A DNA stretch of 64,000 nt, taken from contig NC_057861.1 of assembly GCF_019393635.1 (NCBI RefSeq), positions 301,093,468-301,157,467 on the forward strand, in the 5' to 3' direction. A program made the position numbers and the translations under genes. The stretch is from Dromiciops gliroides. Lineage: Eukaryota > Chordata > Mammalia > Microbiotheria > Microbiotheriidae. The stretch's first letter is position 1, and each line of letters begins with the position of its first letter. The notes under the pieces are model-generated. The model did not search any database. It was not told where the DNA came from and saw only the letters and a list, made by a program, of their open reading frames with translations. Shown piece after piece: positions 54,210 to 64,000 of this stretch.

Positions 54210-54640
54210 TAGTTGGTCAATAAACATTTATTAAATTCCTACAATGTGTCAGGCACTATGTAAAGTACTGGAAATACAAAGAAAGGCAAAAGATAGTCTG
54301 CTCTCAAGGAGCTTATAATTTAATGAGGAAGTCAACAATCAAAGAGCTATCTAAAAATAAGGTATATACCAGATAAATTGGAAATAATCAATATAAGGAA
54401 GGCACCAGCAGATCAGGAAAGGCTTCTAATAGAAGGTGAGATTCTAGTTGGGACTCGAGGGAAGTCAGGGAAGCTAGGAGGTGGAGCTGAGGAAGATAAT
54501 TCCAGGCGTGGGGAGACAGCCAAAGAGAATTCCCACAGTAGAGACATGTAATAACTTATGTGAGGAACAGCAAGTAGCCCAATATAACTGGATCGAAGGA
54601 TACATGGAAGTCAGTAAAATGTAAGAGGATTGGAAACCAA
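54210..54640 (-). mobile_element. L2 3' end and ORF end
   Basis: Continuous antisense L2: 'aataaacatttattaaattc', 'gtgtcaggcactatgtaaag', 'ctctcaaggagcttataatt', 'taattccaggcgtggggaga' and 'atgtgaggaacagcaag'. It shows that these words belong to one element. Confidence 0.8.
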
Positions 54641-54644
54641 CTCT

Positions 54645-54950
54645 TTCATCTTAATAAATGCATTTTGAATGAATTAACAAAGGAAATTTGATCCCCCAAA
54701 AAAGAAAAGTTTTTAAAAATTATTGGATTTATTATTCTTAGTGCTTAACTTACGTCCTTGTTATAAACTGAGTGTTTACAGAGCCACATTGGCTTCTTTG
54801 GTAGATTAGAATGTCAATTTCCTGCCTGCATAAACTCATTCATTCATCCATTCAATTTAACCAGCATTTACTACATGCCTATTGCATTCAAAGCAGCATG
54901 CTAGACATACTACTCTAGCATACTAAGCATCAGATTCAGAAATGATAACA
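54645..54950. other. Mostly unassigned; small L2 piece
   Basis: A short antisense L2 piece ('accagcatttactacatgcc') lies at 54,835-54,905. Nothing else is recognised. Confidence 0.4.
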
Positions 54951-54954
54951 AATC

Positions 54955-55660
54955 ATTCTCTAAAATTTCAGTGTTGCAAAATACCTCAGAGACACCCTTG
55001 TCTAAACCCTACTAGAATAGCAATCCTCTCTGTAGCATCCCTGACAAATAATCATCCAGTTTTTTGTTTAAAGACCTCCAGTGATGAGGAACTCACTACC
55101 TTTTAAAGCAGTTCATTCCACTTTGGATAGATCTCATGTAGTTGCTTTTTTTTTTTTAATTTCTAGCCTAAATACACCTCTTTACAACTTTCATCGTCTA
55201 GTCCTAGTTTGGTTCTCTGGAGTTGAGTAGAATGGATTGAATATCTCTTCCATGGAATTCTCCTTCAAACGTGATGATAGTCATCTGGCTCTCACTCTCA
55301 GTTTTTTCTAAGCTAAATATCCCCAGTTTCTTCAACTCATCATCCTATATAATAGCCTGCAGTCTGCACAGAATCCTGGTTGGCCTCCATTGACCAAGTT
55401 CCATTTTCACAATGCCTTTTCTTTTCTTTTCTTTTCTTTTTTTTAAACTGAGGCAATTAGGGTTAAGTGACTTGCCCAGGGTCACACAGCTAGTAAGTGT
55501 TAAGTTTCTGAGGCCAGATTTGAACTCAGGTACTCCTGACTCCAGGGTCAATGCTCTATCCACTGAGCCACCCAGCTGCCCCTCACAATGCCCTTTCTAA
55601 ATGTGGTGCATAGAGCTGAATATAAAACTTCAGATGTGAGCTGATCACATGTATGGCTCA
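54955..55660 (-). mobile_element. CR1/L3-like LINE 3' region split by a SINE
   Basis: Antisense order: 'gtttaaagacctccagtgat', 'gaggaactcactacctttta', 'aaatatccccagtttcttca', 'actcatcatcctatataata', then after the SINE 'aaatgtggtgcatagagctg' and 'cagatgtgagctgatca'. Confidence 0.8.
55420..55581 (-). mobile_element. Young tRNA-derived SINE nested in CR1/L3
   Basis: A full-length copy with a TTTTC-rich tail. TSD 'tcacaatgcc' near 55407-55416 and 55583-55592. Confidence 0.93.
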
Positions 55661-55829
55661 GGAGCCAGTAGAAAAAAAGAGGCAGTCACTCACATTCACA
55701 TCCACAATAATGCTTTCATCACTTTTACTTTATCTTTTAAAAAACAAAAAACTAATAATGCCCTTTGAGTCTTTAGGAAAATGAAACTTGCCTGAATTCC
55801 AGGTCATCAGTACACAATAATACAGCCTA

Positions 55830-56515
55830 TTGGATATTTCAGATTGGATGTCCTGGAGACCTCTCAAATAGAACTCATTATGTTTCTTCCCATATCCACC
55901 CCCTTTTCCAAAATTCCCTATTTCCATCCAAAATTCCGTATTTCCCTGTTCCCTAAATTCTTCTCATCTCTCAAGCTCATACTATTGATGTTATCCTGAA
56001 CTTCTCACTCTTCCTTACCCCATGTATCAAATCAATTGCTAAGTCTTGCCTTTCCTACTTCCAAAATCTCTCATCTAACTCTTCTCTTTACTCACATGAC
56101 CAGCAGCTTACTCAAGGCCTTATCACCTTTCACCCAGACTAGTGAAATAGCCTTTTTTTTTTTAGTGAGGCAATTGGAGTTAAGTGACTTGCCCAAGGTC
56201 ACACAGCTAGTAAGTGTTAAGTGTCTGAGGCCAGATTTGAACTCAGGTACTCCTGATTCCAGGGCCAGTGCTCTATCCACTGTGCCACCTAGCTGCCCCA
56301 AAATAGCCTCTTAATGGGACTCTTTCCTTACTCTGATTCACCCTCCACATAGCTGCCAAAGTTATTTTCCTTAAGTGAAGAGCTAACCATAACCCTCTGT
56401 TATTCAAAAATCTCTAATGGCTTCCCATTGCCATTAGGAGTAAATAAAAGTTCCTATTCAGATTTTACAGTTTTTCCCAACCTGACCTCAACTAGATGGG
56501 AAATAGAATGCTAGT
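55830..56515 (+). mobile_element. L2 internal to 3' part, split by a SINE
   Basis: Sense L2: 'cagattggatgtcctggaga', 'cctctcaaatagaactcatt', 'atcaaatcaattgctaagtc', then 'aatggcttcccattgccatt' and 'caacctgacctcaac'. Confidence 0.75.
56153..56300 (-). mobile_element. Young tRNA-derived SINE nested in L2
   Basis: A full-length copy. TSD 'aaatagcct' at about 56145-56153 and 56301-56309. Confidence 0.93.
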
Positions 56516-56517
56516 TT

Positions 56518-57015
56518 TGGGGTGAAAAGCAAGTAGACCAATTTGGCTGCAATGTAGCGTGTGTGAACGGGAAGGATGTGAAAAAAGCATAGAAAGGTAG
56601 GTTGGACCCAGATTGTATGCCAAGAATACCAAGAAAAGGAGTTTGTTATTTTACCCTAAAGTCCATAACAAAACACTGAAGATTTTTAAGTCCACACTGC
56701 AACTTTGCCCATCATGGTTTCAATATATTGTGGGTCAGCATAAGAAATTAAATAGGAAGTTTCAGGGACTTTTGTGGAAGCCACAGATGACACAGAAAAA
56801 AATAAACTCAGAAATACATAAAAATATATCTATAGTTTTGTACAATAGCAAGATATTTATCTATTAATTCCATAATAATTAAGACTTCTTCTGTGGTATG
56901 AATAGAGGGCCAAAAATTTTACATGGATTTTCCAGATCATGGGATCCCACATCCCTCACACTGCAAAGTGGAAGGGATAACCATAATTAAGTGACAAGGT
57001 CAGATCTTCCAATTA
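56518..57015 (-). mobile_element. L2 interrupted by the unassigned repeat
   Basis: Antisense L2 'ttggctgcaatgtagcg', 'gattgtatgccaagaa' and 'gaagatttttaag', resuming after the insertion with 'gtgacaaggtcagatcttcc'. Confidence 0.6.
56695..56970. mobile_element. Unassigned repeat, copy 2
   Basis: About 270 bp sharing with 13,214-13,702 the blocks 'cccatcatggtttcaatata', 'ttgtgggtcagca', 'gccaaaaattttaca' and 'ggattttccagatcatggga'. Its ends are 'tccacactgcaactttg' and 'cacactgcaaagtgga', partly inverted. It too is inserted in antisense L2. Confidence 0.55.
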
Positions 57016-57740
57016 AGAATATTATTGTGTCAACAGTGTGGAGAATGTATTGGATCAACAAAAAATTAGAATTAGGGAATCCAGTACACACAATCCTCAC
57101 ACCTATACATTGTGAATATGTTCTTTGAATGAATGAATACATGAATGAAAAAATTAACTGTGTGATCTTCACCCTTTGGATGCAGCAAGAAAGTGAGCAT
57201 TCAAGAAAGAGAGTGAGACTGTCCCGATCTGGCAGTTTTAAAGACACATCCTGTTCTCGCTATGCAGTGAATCAAAGGAGGCTATTCCTATGCCCATGGC
57301 AAGAGAATGCAGGATGCCTCCTCCCAAAAACAGGATGCCTCCATCTCAGGAGATCTGGGCATGCCTCAAGCCCCCAGTATACGCATCCCTCTGAAATTTG
57401 CTGTCCCCACAAGAAAAGCAGACGTACATTTTTTTTTAACACAGTCCTTATCCCAAATTCAAGACATCTCTGTGGTCTCTGGGGAGGCAAATAATGTCCT
57501 TTCATTTACTTCCCCAGTGCCATGCAGTAGTCTCAAAACAGCCAGTGTTGTATGATCATATACAATCTCACATGTACAAGTGAAAATTGCAATTCTCTGC
57601 AAATACAAAGTTTTGCATATTTGATCAAACAAGGAACATTTCAAAGTTTACCAAATATTTCTACTTACTTAATGTTAGCTTTACAAGGTCCTTCTCAACC
57701 CACAAGTGGAAAAAAGAACAAAAACAAAGAAAACTGGTTT
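57016..57740. other. Unassigned non-coding DNA
   Basis: Moderate complexity, with overlapping frames of 60-120 residues on both strands (57129-57494 plus, 57272-57505 minus) but no domain. A short direct repeat 'aggatgcctcc' occurs at about 57,311 and 57,332. It could be an old LTR or unique DNA. Confidence 0.35.
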
Positions 57741-57744
57741 CCCA

Positions 57745-58267
57745 TGTTGAATTGAAATCGGAACCAAAAAGATAGCATGAGGACATTGGGTTCCAGCGAT
57801 TGAAGGCAAAAGGAGAGAGCTGGGTACCAAAAACAATCGGTTGTAAGGGGCTAAAATTCTAGCTATACTATCTAAAATCTAATGAGTGGTCACCAATAAA
57901 TTATAAACTTTAGCAAGAGTATTTAAGTGTTTAAGTATTTGTTAAAGAGGATTAGGATCAGAGAGAAAGGTAAAAATCTAACTGTTTCTAAGAGACCCCA
58001 TCATCCGACCCGCCATGCCAAGGTTAGGAACAAAAAGGACCCAACACTTCCTCCTTCCTCCCAGAAGCCTCCTATGAAATTGAGAACATCTCACACACAC
58101 AGTTCTAAGCTAATTGGCTGGTAGCTTTGATAGGCAGTACCCACGAGCAAACATCACTTCCTGACACCAAGGACCTGACCAAATGGCTTGCCCTCAGACG
58201 CCTTCTCCTCATGGCAGAGCTTTCCTACAGTAACTCTCCAGCAGGTGGCATCATTCCAATTGTTACA
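57745..58267 (-). mobile_element. LTR related to the 53.4-kb solo LTR
   Basis: The minus strand starts 'tgtaacaattggaatgatg' and matches 53,673-53,829 closely over about 155 bp ('gcaaacatcacttcctga', 'agctttcctacagtaact', 'ccagcaggtggcat'). The remainder of the LTR differs much more. The left boundary is a guess from a TG at 57,745; I found no matching TSD there. A TCT/T-rich region and 'ataaattataaac' lie in the R/U5 side. Confidence 0.65.
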
Positions 58268-58269
58268 GG

Positions 58270-60070
58270 TATTTATAATATTCCACATTTTTTTCTATAA
58301 CCAGTCCTGAACTAGAATTCTCATCTAACTCTTCTCTCCCCTAAATTCCAGACTTTTGCAAAGGAATAAAAAGTAGTAGTAGGGAAGGCCTGAAATTGTG
58401 CAGGGAGGATAACAGTTGTGATTTATACCTTGAACTAAAAGATCTTTGAAATGCTATGATTCTATATGAGAAGGATTATAAAGAACCAATCAAAAAAAAA
58501 AACACTTATTGAGAGCATAGAGGGGAAGGGACAGGGAGGACATTAGCCCTGGGCAGGGCACGAGAGCATTGCAGGTCCCAAAAGGAAAAAGAGCAGCAAT
58601 AAATGCTCTAGAGAAAAAATGCCTCTGGCCCAGAAATGTATCCTCTAGCTCTGAATTTTATTAACACTTTGGGAAACCTAATACAGTCATTTAGTGATAT
58701 ATTTCTTTAAAAGGCACTGCCTTTTGAGGCCTGAGTAAACATGTAACCACTTGGAACCTTATCTATTAAAAATATCAAATCAAAGGAAATAGGTTGGGCT
58801 TTTTCCCCCTGATGGTTGTTATTATATTTCCTATATGCCAGAAGAATAAAAAAAAAAGTATAATGAATATAATTTATGGGCAATCATTTTGACAGATGTC
58901 CAGTTGAATATTTCCATGCTGCTTGTCAGAATCCATTTCAACATTCTTTTTAAACACCTGTAAGATGTAAGGAATTATCTCACTTTATAACAGGTGCTTA
59001 GACGAAAGGGAAAAGAAGACTTTATTTATTCAGAGAGATAAAAGCTTTTCCATCTGACAGCATAAGCAGTAATTGCTCTGCCTAACATCTTATAAATGTC
59101 TCATTTCAGCCTGAGGTACCTTTATGACAGATTCATTTATTGGCCCGTTTATTTGGATTTTTAGGATGGTTTTGTATTTTGTTAGTACCTTTCGTCTTAC
59201 AAGTTCGGAGCACTTAGTAAATACATCTCATTAATCTTTGCAACAATTGCCTGAAACAAGGGAACGTGAGTATCATCATTTCCAATTTAGCAGTCATGAA
59301 ATGCTGTAAAGGTTAAGGGATTCATCTAATGCATCTAGTGATGATGAGAGAGTAACAGATGATGAAAAAATCCTAGTTTTTGACCAACATTTATTACTTA
59401 GATTAGCATTTGAAATTTGTGGACCCTGGGATCTCCTGGATACTGCACATTTTTTTGCCAGCTTGTGGGCCTATCACATCCATTGTGCTCGAACCAGCTA
59501 AACATAGATACTACTGATTAGACAAGCTTTTTGACTGTCAGGACCTCAGCCAGGGAATCAAGCTGTTCTAGAGGATGGTAGGTGGTTGCAGGCAATAGCA
59601 GTAATTGATGCTAGTAATGATGATACCAAGTGAGTAGCTGGCTTTGGGGTTAGTCAAGGTCAGGCCAAATATGGATTGTGTTGGGTAACTGACCTAGGAG
59701 TTAATTAAAGTCCAACCAGACACATTTGGGAGCTGACACCAGGCATACTAGAAGACCAAAGAAAAAGGTTCAGTAGGTCAGACAAAGAGACAAAGCTATT
59801 GTCAATTTGATTACCTTTGCAGTACTACTACTGGAGTCCACTGCAGGAGCACCAAGTAGGACATGAATGAAGGAAGTGGCCAGCAGCTTGCCAGCAGCGC
59901 TATTACAGACAAAGTAGAGGTAACACTACTAGTATATAGATACAGGAAATAATTTCACTAAGTTTTTTAAACAATATTTTTTTATCCTCATAAGTATTAC
60001 GCAATGTTTATTCATGATATAAGATCAAAACTGGGCTCACTTCTTGTTGGCTACTAAATTTTATACTAAA
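58270..60070. other. Repeat-poor block, possible conserved non-coding DNA
   Basis: 1.8 kb without a recognised repeat, unusual for this window. The interval 58,860-59,170 contains 'tttgacagatgtc', 'aaacacctgtaag', 'taagcagtaattgctc' and 'tttatgacagattcat', which are MEIS/TGIF, E-box and homeodomain-like words. No open frame. Confidence 0.45.
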
Positions 60071-60081
60071 GTACAGACCAG

Positions 60082-60245
60082 TGGCAGCTAGGTGGTGCAG
60101 TAGATAAAGCACCGGCCCTGGATTCAGGAGGACCTGAGTTCAAATCCAGCCTCAGACACTTGACACTTACTAGCTGGGTGACCCTGGGAAAGTCATTTAA
60201 CCCCAATTGCCTCATCCCCCCAAAAAATTATACAATAAAATTAAA
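60082..60245 (+). mobile_element. Young tRNA-derived SINE
   Basis: Body 60082-60230 with a C/A and AT-rich tail. TSD 'tacagaccag' at 60072-60081 and 60246-60255. Confidence 0.92.
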
Positions 60246-60289
60246 TACAGACCAGGCTATTGTTTGGCAACTCTATTTCCATTTGCTCT

Positions 60290-60376
60290 TGCCTCTTAAG
60301 TATCTGAGGTCTGATCTGAACTCAGTACTTCCTGGCTGTAAGCCCAATGATCAATTTATCCACCATACTCCCTAGG
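60290..60376 (-). mobile_element. MIR-like fragment
   Basis: 'aagtatctgaggtctgatct', 'gaactcagtacttcctgg' and 'tttatccaccatactcccta', an antisense head. Confidence 0.55.
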
Positions 60377-60499
60377 TTCCTATGACGAACCAACATAGAA
60401 TAAGTTATTTACTTATTAAAAACTTTTTAGCTGAGTTCTCCTTAGATTACAAAGTCTTCTGAAACTGTCTTGAGATAATAACTGGTGAAGAAGCAGTAT

Positions 60500-60640
60500 T
60501 CAGAGCTAAATGAGACCTGAGACATCACTTTGTCCAGAACCCTGATAGTACAAATGAGGCAGCTGAAGACAGAAAGGCTAAATACCTTGCTTACCTAAGG
60601 TCACACAGCTAGTTAAGGACAGCATCTAGATTCTAATAAA
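60500..60640 (-). mobile_element. MIR fragment
   Basis: 'gtacaaatgaggcagctgaa' and 'acctaaggtcacacagctag', the antisense MIR CORE. Confidence 0.65.
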
Positions 60641-60644
60641 TCCA

Positions 60645-60885
60645 TTTCAACAAAATTTATTAAGTGCCTTATATAGGCACTGGGTTCAGTTTCTTGACTC
60701 CTAGCCAGAATCCCACAAAATCTCAGAATTAGAAGTAACATCAAAGGCATCTAGTTCAGATTGTATCTAAATAAGATTTATTTACCCTACCACATACACA
60801 ACAGGAATTCCAACAGCTTCTGATTGAAGACTTCCATTAATAGGAAGATCAATGGTCTCTTATGCCACTCATTCTATTTTTCCCA
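60645..60885 (-). mobile_element. L2 scrap and CR1/L3-like fragment
   Basis: 'acaaaatttattaagtgcct' (antisense L2 end), then 'ctcagaattagaagtaacat', 'ggcatctagttcagattgta' and 'cacaacaggaattccaacag', an antisense CR1/L3 block. Confidence 0.5.
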
Positions 60886-60889
60886 ATAT

Positions 60890-62275
60890 ATTTTTAATTT
60901 ATTTCATTGACTATTTCTCAATTACATGTAAAAAGATTTTAACATTCTTTTTTTTTAAATTTTGAGTTCCAAATTCTCTCCCTCCTTCCCTCTCCTCTCT
61001 CCTCCTTGAAAAGGCAAACAATTTGATATAGATTATGCATGAGAAGTCATGCAAAACATATTTTTATATTAGTCATGTTGCAAAAGAAAATGCACACCCC
61101 AAAATAAACTGAAAGAAAGAAGGAAGGAAGGAAGGAAGAAAGAAAGAAAAATTTACAAAGTTAAAAAATATTCTTTGATCTACATTCAAACTCCATCAGT
61201 TCTTTCTCTGTAGGGAGATAGCATTTTTCATTATAAGTTCTTCAGAAATATCTTGGATCACTGTATTGCTGAGAATAGCTAAGTTATTCACAGTTAGTTA
61301 ATCATCACATAATATTGTTGTTACTATGTACAATGTTCTCCTGGTTCTACTCACTTCACTTTAAATAATTCATGTAAGTCTTTCCAGATTTTTCTGAGAG
61401 CATCCTAATCTTCATTTCTTATAGCATGATAGTATTCCATCATAATCATATACTACAACTTGTTCAGCCATTCCCCAATTGATGGGCCTCCCTCAATTTC
61501 TAATTCTTTCCCACCACAACAAGAGCTGCTATAAATATTTTTGTACATATAGGTCCTTTTCCTTTCTTTTTGATCTCTTTGAGATACAAACCTAGTAATA
61601 GTACCACAGAGTGAAATGGTATGCACAGTTTGATTGCCCTTTGTACATGGTTCCAAATTGCTCTCTAGAATGGTTGGATCAGTTCACAACTTCATCAACA
61701 ATGCATTAATGTCCCAATTTTCCCACATCCCCTCCAACATTTGTCATTTTCTTTTTCTTTCATATTAACTAATCTGATAAGTATGAGGTAGCACCTCAGA
61801 GTTATTTTAATTTTCATTTCTCTAATTAATAGTGATTTATAGCATTTTTTTTCATATGACTAAAGGTAGTTTTGATTTCTTTATCTGAAAATTACTTGTT
61901 CATATCCTTTGACTATCAATTGGGGAATGACTCATTCTCATAAATCTAACTCAACTCTCTATGTATTTGAGAAATGAGGCCTTTATCAGAGAAACTTACT
62001 GTAAAATTTTCCCCAAATCCCCTGCTTTCCTTTTAATTTTGGCTGCACTGGTTTTGTTTATGCAGAAACTTTTTTTATTTTATGAAACCAAATTATCCAT
62101 CTTATATCCCATAATGCTCTCTATATCTTGTTTGGTCATAAATCCTTCCCTAACAACAAGTAAAACAAATTGTCCTTATCTTGGTATACAGTGTAAAATG
62201 TTAGTCTATGCTTAGTTTCTGCCAAACTGCTTTCTAGTTTTTCCTAGCAATTTTTATCAAATAAGTTTATAATTC
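60890..62275 (-). mobile_element. L1 3' end (3' UTR and ORF2 tail), 5'-truncated
   Basis: On the plus strand the antisense L1 order runs 'ttctcaattacatgtaaaaa', 'ttgagttccaaattctctcc', CT-rich block, 'atcactgtattgctgagaat', 'atgttctcctggttctactc', 'ttccatcataatcatatac', 'ttccccaattgatgggcctc', 'ttgctctctagaatggttgg', 'ttgactatcaattggggaat', 'tgccaaactgctttct'. About 1.4 kb are kept. A GAAA/GGAA tract (61,115-61,150) lies in the 3' UTR. Confidence 0.8.
61110..61150 (+). repeat. GAAA/GGAA tract in L1 3' UTR
   Basis: 'gaaagaaagaaggaaggaag' and onward, an imperfect short tract. Confidence 0.9.
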
Positions 62276-62722
62276 TTAGATTTGTATTTATTATTTATTT
62301 ATTATATATTATTTTATTATAATTCTTATAATTTTTAGATAACTCTCATTGCTAGGAAGGTTTTCCTTATGTCAGGCCTAAATTTACTCCTGTCTAGCCT
62401 CCAACCATTGCTCTTAGTGCTGTCTGCTGGGTTCAAATAGAACAAGTCAATCCCTCTTCCGCAAGAAAGCCTTTCAAGTACATGAACACATCTATCCTTT
62501 CACCCCTAAGTCCTTTCTTCAGATTAAACATTCCCTTCAATTGATCCAAATATTGCAAGGAACCCAGGCCCTCCACAATTCCTTTTGTTCTCCTCTAGCT
62601 GCTCTCCAGATTATTAATGTTTCTTTCAACTATGTTACCCAGAACCAAACACAGTGCCATAGGTATGGTCTCACCAGTACAGAGAACAGCTTGACTTTCA
62701 CCTCCTAGTTCTGGACCGTTCT

Positions 62723-62808
62723 GTGTTAAGTGTCTGAGGCCAGAATTGAACTCAGGTCCTCCTGAATCCAGGGTCGGTGCTCTATCCACTGCACCACCTA
62801 GCTGCCCC
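62723..62808 (-). mobile_element. 3'-truncated SINE in CR1/L3
   Basis: Only the 5' portion of the young SINE is present (GGGG at 62,808 down to 'cacttaacac' at about 62,723). The last third and the A-tail are missing. Flanks share only 'ctgtg' (62721-62725, 62811-62815). Confidence 0.8.
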
Positions 62809-62892
62809 AACTGTGCCTCTTTTAATGCAGCTCAATATCTCATTAGCTTTTTGGCCCACCACATCAAACTGCAGCTTCTATATTATACTTCT

Positions 62893-63053
62893 GGGGGCAG
62901 TGAGGTGGCATAGTGGATAGAGCACTGACCCTGGATTCAGGAGGACCTGAGTTCAATTCTGGCCTCAGACACTTGACACTTATTAGCTGTGTGACTCTGA
63001 ACAAGTCACTTAACCCCAATTGCCTCACCAAAAAAATTAAAATAAAATAAAAT
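62893..63053 (+). mobile_element. Young tRNA-derived SINE in CR1/L3
   Basis: Full-length with tail. TSD 'atattatactt' at 62880-62890 and 63054-63064. It lies head to head with the truncated copy at 62,723, 84 bp apart. Confidence 0.95.
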
Positions 63054-63120
63054 ATATTATACTTAAGATCTACTGTAACCCTCTTTATGTTGATCAACTA
63101 CTATGTCCCCTCCCAAATTA

Positions 63121-64000
63121 TGTTCTCATAAAGCTTTAACACTATTGATGCTACTTGTACAAGACTGGGCTATGTTTTTATATTCACTAATCTTCACCTT
63201 CCCTTGCTTCCATCTTCTGTACAGACCTTTTAAAAATGTAAGTCATGTTATGGGTTCCCTAAGTTATCCACATTGCTTTCTTTAAACTCCTCTTAATGAA
63301 TGCTTGTTCCTTCCTTCTTTTCTCCCCAGTGGACTTTGGATACTGGCTACATCTGTCAGAAAGTACTCTTATGGAGTTGGAGTAATTCTCTCCTAATGCT
63401 ATTGGTTCAAACCTTATTCCAGTGTTTTTCCCAAAATCAATTGTCAGAGATCAGCTCCCCAGCATCGTTTAACCAGTTAATAGTAATTAACTCTGACAAA
63501 GGGATATTCACTATAAAAACATAGTAAGAATAGAAGTTATAAACATTTCCCATCTCCTAACACCTGGCAGCACACTCTCCCTTATACTACTTCAGACCCT
63601 GGGGAGAGTTGACTCAACCTTAAAGCAGTTTCTACATAGCCTTTGTTTCACTTCTAAATGTGACAATGCCATGGAATAGATGAGTCCACAACTTTGTTAA
63701 CACTGGACTGAGCCAGGCAGATGACTCTTTGGAATCTTAGTTTCTCCTCATCCATGCTCATTCAACAGCAACTTTAGGCATTAACTTCAACTCCCTGACT
63801 TCTATCACTCATCATTTTGACCTTTTGAAAATCACATGGCTGTAACCACCTCCAATAATCCTTCACCTAAAAGAAGGATAAAGAGACACAACAGAGACAA
63901 AAGCAACAGCAGCACAATATGCTCATGGGCCATAAGGCAGAAGTCTTCAGGGGAGTTGGGGGAGGAGGGGAGTAATAAAAGCTTTTGGGTCTCTTACCAC
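63121..64000. other. Unassigned non-coding DNA
   Basis: No recognised repeat or gene to the end of the window. The 60-74-residue plus-strand frames at 63103 and 63300 have no domain. Confidence 0.4.

Larger units (their letters stand above)
62335..63120 (-). mobile_element. CR1/L3-like LINE 3' region with two SINEs
   Basis: Antisense order: 'ctaggaaggttttccttatg', 'ctccaaccattgctcttagt', 'caagtcaatccctcttccgc', 'agattaaacattcccttcaa', 'cccagaaccaaacacagtgc', 'tatggtctcaccagtacaga', 'tttaatgcagctcaatatct' and 'cattagctttttggcccacc'. This is the longest copy of this family here. Confidence 0.8.

Noticed and set aside
57129..57494. 121-residue frame with overlapping opposite-strand frames
   Set aside because: No domain, no splice or start context, and low stop density on both strands suggests composition only.

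Overview
The window is AT-rich, CpG-poor nuclear DNA from a marsupial. The main evidence is about 37 copies of a roughly 145-bp tRNA-derived SINE (head 'ggggcagctaggtggc', B-box-like 'gagttcaaatc', end 'cacttaacccc..ttgcc' plus A-tail). This matches what I remember of the young marsupial CORE-SINEs (WSINE1/SINE1_MD type). CORE-SINEs with an RTE/BovB-like tail, an L1 lineage of marsupial type, L2, CR1/L3-like and MIR copies fit as well. The SINE subfamilies look Australian, possibly dasyurid, but that is from memory and weak.

I found no functional protein-coding gene. The longer reading frames run through SINEs, microsatellites, LTRs or LINE remnants. The coding traces I can support are dead LINE genes: L1 ORF1 (28.8-29.9 kb, minus), L1 ORF2 pieces (17.3 and 34.6 kb, plus), an RTE-type reverse transcriptase (36.2-37.0 kb, plus) and L2 RT (44.0 kb, plus). 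The only recognisable RNA gene is a U6 snRNA pseudogene (37,594-37,698, minus). The window is therefore intergenic or deep intronic.

Layout: 0-11 kb holds MIR/CORE-SINE copies, young SINEs with expanded (GAAA), (GGAA) and (AG) tails, and a perfect 77-bp tandem duplication. 11-17 kb has an L1 3' end, an L2 split by another repeat, and nested SINEs. 17-20 kb has an L1 ORF2 remnant and a 63-bp-arm inverted repeat. 21-26 kb is L2/CR1 plus RTE-tailed SINEs and two intervals resembling conserved non-coding sequence. 28-30 kb is an L1 5' half. 31-37 kb has L2, MIR, RTE and SINE copies. 37.4-38.8 kb has the U6-SINE chimera and a retroviral LTR with a primer-binding site. 39-46 kb is mostly old repeats and unassigned DNA. 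46.4-49 kb is an L2 filled by an LTR-like element and several SINEs. 51.6-57 kb is L2/CR1 with SINEs and a solo LTR inside a GATA microsatellite. 57.7-58.3 kb is a second related LTR. 58.3-60.1 kb is a repeat-poor block. 60.1-63.1 kb is L1 3' end and CR1/L3.

Most features are linked by nesting rather than function. L2, CR1 and MIR form the oldest layer, L1, RTE and LTRs a middle layer, and the young SINEs the top layer, usually with target-site duplications (TSDs) still readable. Element boundaries without TSDs are approximate, and family names are from memory without a database search.
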